From Craterostigma plantagineum (Eukaryota; Streptophyta; Magnoliopsida; Lamiales; Linderniaceae), in the NCBI GenBank assembly GCA_027422505.1, contig JAPQWV010000364.1, positions 434,001 to 498,000 of the forward strand: a DNA stretch of 64,000 nucleotides, read 5' to 3'. Both the position numbers and the translations under genes were made by a program. A model generated the notes under the pieces. The model had not been told where the DNA came from. It was given only the letters and a program-made list of their open reading frames with translations, and did no database searches. Positions 58,260 to 64,000 of this stretch are shown piece by piece; position 1 is the stretch's first letter, and the number at the start of each line of letters is the position of its first letter.

Positions 58260-61100
58260 TGTAGTACAGAAAAGGCATTAATGTTACAACTAAAACGATT
58301 ACAAGTTACTTCGTGTTCACCCCAAAATTTTTGTAAGACTCGATTTTCATCTCCAATCGCCTGGAACGACGAACGACTGAGCCAGCACGGTGGCGCTATG
58401 GACTGTAAAGGGTATGGGTAAATACAATTTATTTGAATTAGGTCGAATTTTGTTTCCGAACAATTGATTTGATTCGCAAGTGTTTTTGCCCAAATTTTTC
58501 ATCAATTATAAATGAAAAAGTTCAACGGTGATGTATCCAAATACCGCTTCTTTCGAAAGTGACAACAACGCACCCAGAAGATCGTAACGCTAAAGGGAAC
58601 CAGCGTAACGGTTAATGTGCCTCTGGAGACGGGACCTTTCATACCCTTTAAGTATGTCACCATACCTCTTCCTTATTCGTAAAGGTATGACGGGTGATAA
58701 CCGATCATCCAAATTACTTGATATGTCATACCACTTCGTTTTCACCCCAGAACGTAAAAATTTCGTCGATGGATCCAAATACTTCTTCCTTCGAAACTGA
58801 CAACAATGCATCCTGAAGACAGTAACGCTAAAGGGCATTAACGGTTAAGTGGCCCCTTGTAACGGAAACTTGACCTTACATACCCTTTAAGTATATCACC
58901 GTACGTCTTCCTTATTCATGAAGGTATGACATGTGATACCCGATCATCCCAACTGAGTAACGATTACTTGATACTTCATACCACTTCGTGTTCCACCCGA
59001 AAATTTCGCAAGACTCGATTTTAATCTCCAACCACCTGGAACGACGAACGACTGAGCCACCACGTTGGTGCTATGGACTCTAAAGGGTATGGATAAATAC
59101 AATTTGTTTGAATTAGATGGAATTTTGTTTCTGAAAAATTGATTTGATTCGCAATTGTTTTTGCCCGAAATTTTCATCAATTATAAACGAAAAAGTTCCA
59201 CGGCATTGGATCCAAATACCTCTTCCTTCGAAAGTGACAACAACGCACCCTTAAGATCGTAACGCTAAAGGGATCCACAATAACAGTTAGTGTGCCTCTG
59301 GAGACGGAAAGTTGACCATCCATACCCTTTAAGTATGTCAACATACCTCTTCCTCATTTGTAAAGGTATGGCGTGTAATACCCGATCATCCTAACCGAGT
59401 ATCGATTACTTGATATGCCATACCACTTTCTTTTCACCCCAAAACGAAAAAATTCCGTCGATGGATCCAAATACTTCTTCCTTCGAAATTGACAATAACG
59501 CATCCTGAAGACAGTAACGCTAAACGGCACCTCCTTAACGGTTAAGGGGAACCTCGTAACGGAAACTTGACCTTCCATACCCTTTAAGCATATCACCGTA
59601 CGTATTCCTTATTCTTGAAGGCATGACATGTGCTACCTGATCATCCCAACTGAGTAACGATTACGTGATATTTCATACCACTTCGTGTTCACCCCAAAAT
59701 TTTCGCAAGACGATTTTCATATCCAATCACCTGGAACGACGAACGTCTGAGCCAGCACGGTGGCGCTATGGGTATGGGTAAATACAATTTGTTTGAATTA
59801 GATCGAATTTTGTTTCCAAAAATTGATTTGACTCGCAATTGTTTTTGCCCAAATTTTTCATCAATTATAAACGAAAAAGTTCCACGGCGATGAATACCGC
59901 TTCCTTCGAAAGTTACAACAATGCATCCTTAAGATCGTAATGCTAAAGGGACCCACCGTAACAGTTAATGTGCCTCTGGAGACGGAAAGTTGACCTTACA
60001 TACCCTTTAAGTATGTCGCCATACCTCTTCCTTATTCATAAAGGTATGACGGGTGATACCCGATCATCCAAACTGAGTAACGATTACTTGATATGTCATA
60101 CCACTTCGTTTTCACCCCAAAACGTAAAATTCCTTCGATGGATCCAAATACCTCTTCCTTCGAAACTGAAAACAACACATCCTGAAGACAGTAACGCTAA
60201 AGGGCACATACTTAACGGTTAAGTGGCCCCTTGTAACGGAAACTTGACCTTCCATACCCTTTAAGTATATCACCGTACGTCTTCCTTATTCATGAAGGTA
60301 TGACATGTGATACCCAATCATCCCAACTGAGTAACGATTACTTGATATTTCATACCACTTCGTGTTCACCCCAAAATTTCCGCAAGACTCGATTTTCATC
60401 ACCAATCACCTGGAACGACGAACGACTGAGCCAACACGGTGGCGCTGTGGACTGCAAGGGTTGTTTGAATTAGATGGAATTTTGTTTCCGAAAAACTGAT
60501 TTGATTCACAATTGTTTTTGCCCGAACGAAAAAATTCGACGTTGATGGATGCAAATACCTCGTCCATCGAAACTGACAACAATGCATCCGGAAGATCGTA
60601 ACGTTAAAGGGCTTCCTTATAACTCTTCATGTGCCCCTCATAACAGTTAATTGACGGGCTATACGCCTTCAATATGTTTCCGTACCTCTTGATTATTAAG
60701 AGATGTAAGATGAATGATACCCTATCATCCTATCTGTGTAACCGGTAAATGGCTCCGCTATAACTGTTAAAGTGTTCCCAATAACGGGTAAATGATCGTA
60801 CATACGCTTTCAATATGTTTCCGTACCTCTTCTTTATTGAGAGATGTATGTCGATGATACCTATAATCATCAGCGAGTAACGGGTGATGATCATTTCATA
60901 CCGCTTCGTGTTCATCCCAAAATTTTCGCAAGGCTAGATTTTCATCTCCGTTCACCTGGAACGACGAACGAGGGAGCCATCACTGTGTTGCTACGCAATT
61001 TATAGGTTATGGGTAACTACGATTTGTACGTATTAGCTGCAATTGTTTTTCCGAAAACGTGATACGATTCTCAATTTTGATTTCTCCCCGATTTGCGTCA
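58260..61100. repeat. Tandem array 2, ~675-bp higher-order repeat
   Basis: ACGACGAACGACTGAGCCA-type sequence recurs at about 58370, 59042, 59738, 60416 and 60961; AAGATCGTAACGCTAAAGGG recurs at about 58575, 59250 and 59930, and the sister phrase AAGACAGTAACGCTAAAGGG at about 58815, 59508 and 60184. So each ~675-bp unit contains two related sub-units. The last unit is shorter and more diverged. It is non-coding and differs in sequence from array 1. Confidence 0.88.
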
Positions 61101-61563
61101 ATTAAATACGAACAATTCGTGGGTGATAATCTTACTATTGACGACGTAAAGTGCATAATAAACACGTACGAGGACACATACAACTTGGTTTGTACGGACA
61201 ATCTTAACGCATGAAACTTCGATTGTGAAATATTAAAATTTCGTTATGTTAATACCAGTTCGTAGCTAACAAATAATGCTATATAATCCAACGGTAACGG
61301 TTTTATAATAACAGAATTATAACACTCCACATTTTAGCAGGGGTATTTTGGTAAGAACGGATTTTAAGTCCTTTTTACTAAACTTTATACAGAATTGGTC
61401 CTTAAAACTAAATGTGTATGGTCTGACAGGGGTCTGAACCCCACATCAAACTATCTTTGGTCCTTAACTCCAATCGTCCCTAGTTTTTACTCCGTCTCAC
61501 CCATTACATTATATACAACAAAAATCACATAAAAGGCACTCCGAAAATCTAAACCGTCTCAGC

Positions 61564-63858
61564 TCACGACACTTTACACAGAATCAACTGCGCTCCGTGC
61601 TGAGGCTGAAGAGTTATTACCGTAGAAGGCGCGTGCACGTACGAAGGCGAAAGCTCGAAAGAATAATTCTGCAAAATCACGGCGAGCGCCATCTTAGCCT
61701 CCAATAGAGCGAAGCTCTGCCCAATGCATACGCGCGGGCCCCACCCGAACGGGAAGTAAGCCTGCCTTCCGTTCGTCGCCTTCGTAACGCCCTCGGCGAA
61801 CCTATTGGGGTCGAACTTCTCGGCGTCTTCGCCCCATATTTTAGGGTCGTGATGCAGTAAAAGTGTCGGTAGTAAGAGGAGGACTCCAGACGGGAGAGTC
61901 GAATTCCCGAGGGAGATTTCCTTCGGCGTGACTCTGCTGAGGTTGACTATGGGCGTGTATAGCCTAAGTACCTCGTGGAGAATCATCGTTATCTGCGCGA
62001 GAAAATCGTTCGAAAACAAGCTTAAGATGATAACCATGGCCGTATTTTCGATTTTTTAGAGCATGGCATTTTATAGACCCTGAATTAAGGGGGAGCGACA
62101 ATTTTAGGCCAGAAAGTTTCGAAATTGTAGCAGTTTGAGGACACCTTGGTTAACGTTGCAGTTTTAGGACGGTACAATTATGAAACTGAAGCAATTTGAG
62201 TACGCAAGTTTCGAAATCGAAGTAACTTTAGGACAGTAAGTTTCAAAATTCTGGCGTTAGTTGTCGTCAAGTTGCTTCGACTATGAGACTTACTGATCCA
62301 AAATTGCAACTTTGTAAATTTCGTGTCCTCAAATTGCTTCAAGTTTGATACTAATTGTCCTAAACTTGCAACCCTTCGACCCTTTTTTAATTGGTTTTAC
62401 GATAGAAAATCGAGTTTTAACATCAGATAAAAGAGAATGAACTTACGATTTTCAGGTTGTTGAGCTCTTCAAAGTTCGGCTTTTCCCTCCCAAAGGCTTT
62501 AAAAACCTCTTCCCTAGCGAGTTTCTGCCAATCTGTGTACTTGCTAAGTAGAATCATTGTCCAGACGAGCAACGACGAGGTTGTCTCCTGCCCAGCAAAG
62601 TAGAAGAGTTTGCACTCTTCGATCACTTCTTCGAGGCTCATCCCAAACTTGGCCCCACGCTGCTTTATTTCGTTGAAATTCGATTCTACCAAAATTCCCA
62701 GAAGATCGTCGCCGCTGCTTTCGCCTGCTTCGATTGCCTTCATTCTCTTGTTTATTATCTTGAGGATCGACGATTTCACTTCCTTGGTTATGTTCTTCAT
62801 TCGCCTGTTTCTTTTCGTGGGCAAGAATCTACATGGAGAAAAATTCATGTCCCTAGGAAGCTGATAGTATTTCAGGCAAGAAAAAAGTATTGAAAAAAGG
62901 AAGTGATGATTGTATACCTCATGCCAGGGATGTAAACTGATCGAAAGGTCATCAACATGCTCGGCTTGTTCTTTCTGAAGCTCGAAAATCTTCTTACCTT
63001 CTTCGTAGCTACTGCCAAAAGACGTGCGTGAAATGGCATCGCTCGTCAAGGCTTGAAGATGAGGCCATACGTCTATTTCTGAGGATCCATCGCCTGTAAT
63101 AACCTCGTCCCATTTGCTCATCATATCGCAGCAGCTCAAGTAGAACGAAGGAACCATGTACTTCGATAAAAGCAACGATATCAACTAAGCGAATCGCATG
63201 ATATAACATCGTTTAAGGAGAAAAAAGAAAAGAAACCTTAATTCGATCTGTCTGAAAAGCGGGATTAATGAGCCTTCTGTGCTTGGCCCATTTATCCGTT
63301 TCGTAAGAAACTATTCCTCGAGCGATCATTCTGCCGAAGGGATTTATTGAGTACTTCTGAAATACGAAGCTCTTCGATAATACTTCCCGTATAACTTCGG
63401 GGTCGAGGATGGGTACCGCGGGAGTTGGGCCGAACCATGTGAAGCAATTTTCACCTGCAAAGTCGATCACTAATCACCATAAATATCGTATATGACGGGA
63501 AAAAAAAAGTCCTCTCTCAGACATTTTCGCAAACACATTCAAGACAGAGTACTGAGGAGGAACATTTACCGTATTTGGTGGCTGCGCTATAGATGGCGGG
63601 CGAAACTCTACGAACGATATCATGGGAGAAGTCGTTCATGGGCTTGCTCCTCGCTTCTCTGAACATCTGACTCATTTCCTTGAAGTCTCCGAATAGAAAC
63701 CTGTAAGAATTTCCCTTAAATCCACGGCGCCTTAGGTATCTTTCGACCCTTTTAGGCCTAATCCATGCCCAGTTCAGTACTTTCCATGCGTAGAACAACA
63801 CCACAACAGCACAGCAAAGAGTCACTGAAGCTCTGAAAAAGCTAATTATATCGATCAT
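61564..63858 (-). pseudogene. CYP72-type cytochrome P450, one-base frameshift in exon 3
   Basis: Exons: 63858-63570, 63454-63237, 63160-62918, 62828-62447 and 61992-61564. It starts with a membrane anchor (VTLCCAVVVLFYAWKVL) and includes WAKHRRLINPAF, the I-helix [10 protein letters not shown], ExxR (HEVLRLY), FDPNRF and the haem loop [12 protein letters not shown] with its Cys ligand. CYP72 enzymes oxidise terpenoids and related compounds in the ER; this substrate is unknown. Exon 3 is 243 bases, but the flanking phases require one base fewer. The usual SVYIPGMR sequence appears one frame over near 62930-62950, so one extra base lies near 62963. Everything else is intact: either a very young pseudogene or an assembly error. 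Confidence 0.85.
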
Positions 63859-63908
63859 CTTTTCCTATTTTTGAGTTGATTCTACTTCTTCCTATTAGAT
63901 AGAGAAGC

Positions 63909-63920
63909 ATATATATATAG
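63909..63920 (-). promoter_or_regulatory. TATA-like box of the P450 gene
   Basis: CTATATATATATGC on the minus strand lies about 55 bases before the start codon, implying a short leader. Confidence 0.5.
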
Positions 63921-64000
63921 ACAAAACCTTGATAAGGGTTGAAAGTTAGCAAAGCTCACATAACTAAGGGATAGAAAGTGACGTGAGGAACAAGACGACT

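Larger units (their letters stand above)
45291..61480. other. Candidate giant composite element with divergent inverted ends
   Basis: Sequence at about 45300-45470 and the reverse complement of about 61330-61480 share a pattern of blocks: AAGGACCAAtt, GATAGTTT, TTAAGGAC and AAAAGGACT-like units in similar order and spacing. Everything between, apart from the LTR element and the hAT MITE, is tandem-array or unique non-coding DNA. This is consistent with a long-TIR transposon (MULE-like), but the similarity is weak and no target duplication was found. Confidence 0.3.

Noticed and set aside
45985..61100. CRISPR-like array
   Set aside because: Unit sizes of 200 and 675 bp, diverged units and a plant context fit satellites, not CRISPR.

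Overview
This is plant nuclear DNA, most likely from a eudicot. The genes have GT-AG introns, and their protein families are plant ones: a polyol transporter, a CYP72-type P450, an RMA RING ligase and a CDK-like kinase of the At1g54610 type. The spaces between genes are filled with plant transposons (Copia, hAT, Helitron, MITEs). An asterid or Lamiales-like source is only a guess. Coordinates of spliced genes below are the outer limits; exon limits, read by eye from splice sites and reading frame, are given in each entry.

Layout. 1-25.6 kb is gene-bearing: a MITE, a complete hAT element with a twice frame-shifted transposase, NAF1 (minus), a cluster of small Helitrons, an unrecognised two-exon gene, a small MGCC protein gene, a single-pass membrane protein gene, a Kelch protein gene with a MITE in its intron, tRNA-Gln(CUG), a polyol transporter with a shifted C-terminus, a zinc-finger/RING-like gene carrying a coding minisatellite, and an RMA-type RING ligase. 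25.6-40.9 kb is a nest: an old Copia element, mostly deleted, holds a hAT MITE and a younger 10.3-kb Copia element (probably SIRE/Maximus lineage) with LTRs, PBS, PPT, TSD and an extra ORF after pol. 42.1-44.7 kb is an intact eight-exon kinase gene. 45.3-61.5 kb is mostly non-genic: two unrelated tandem arrays with higher-order structure, one interrupted by a hAT MITE, separated by a pol-less LTR element. 61.6-63.9 kb is a CYP72-type P450 on the minus strand with a one-base frameshift in exon 3.

Most unusual signals. (1) The two LTR elements are each peppered along their length, coding and non-coding, with their own short motif: paired ATGTTG/CAACAT half-sites in the 10.3-kb element and CCGGT(A) in the pol-less element. 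(2) The two higher-order tandem arrays may lie between divergent long inverted ends, which would make one very large composite element. (3) Two otherwise well-preserved genes (polyol transporter and P450) carry one-base frame breaks, so they are either recent lesions or assembly errors.

The host genes are independent transcription units with no operon logic. What they share is transposon load in introns and flanks and pyrimidine/purine microsatellites at functional places such as an intron 3' end and a leader region.
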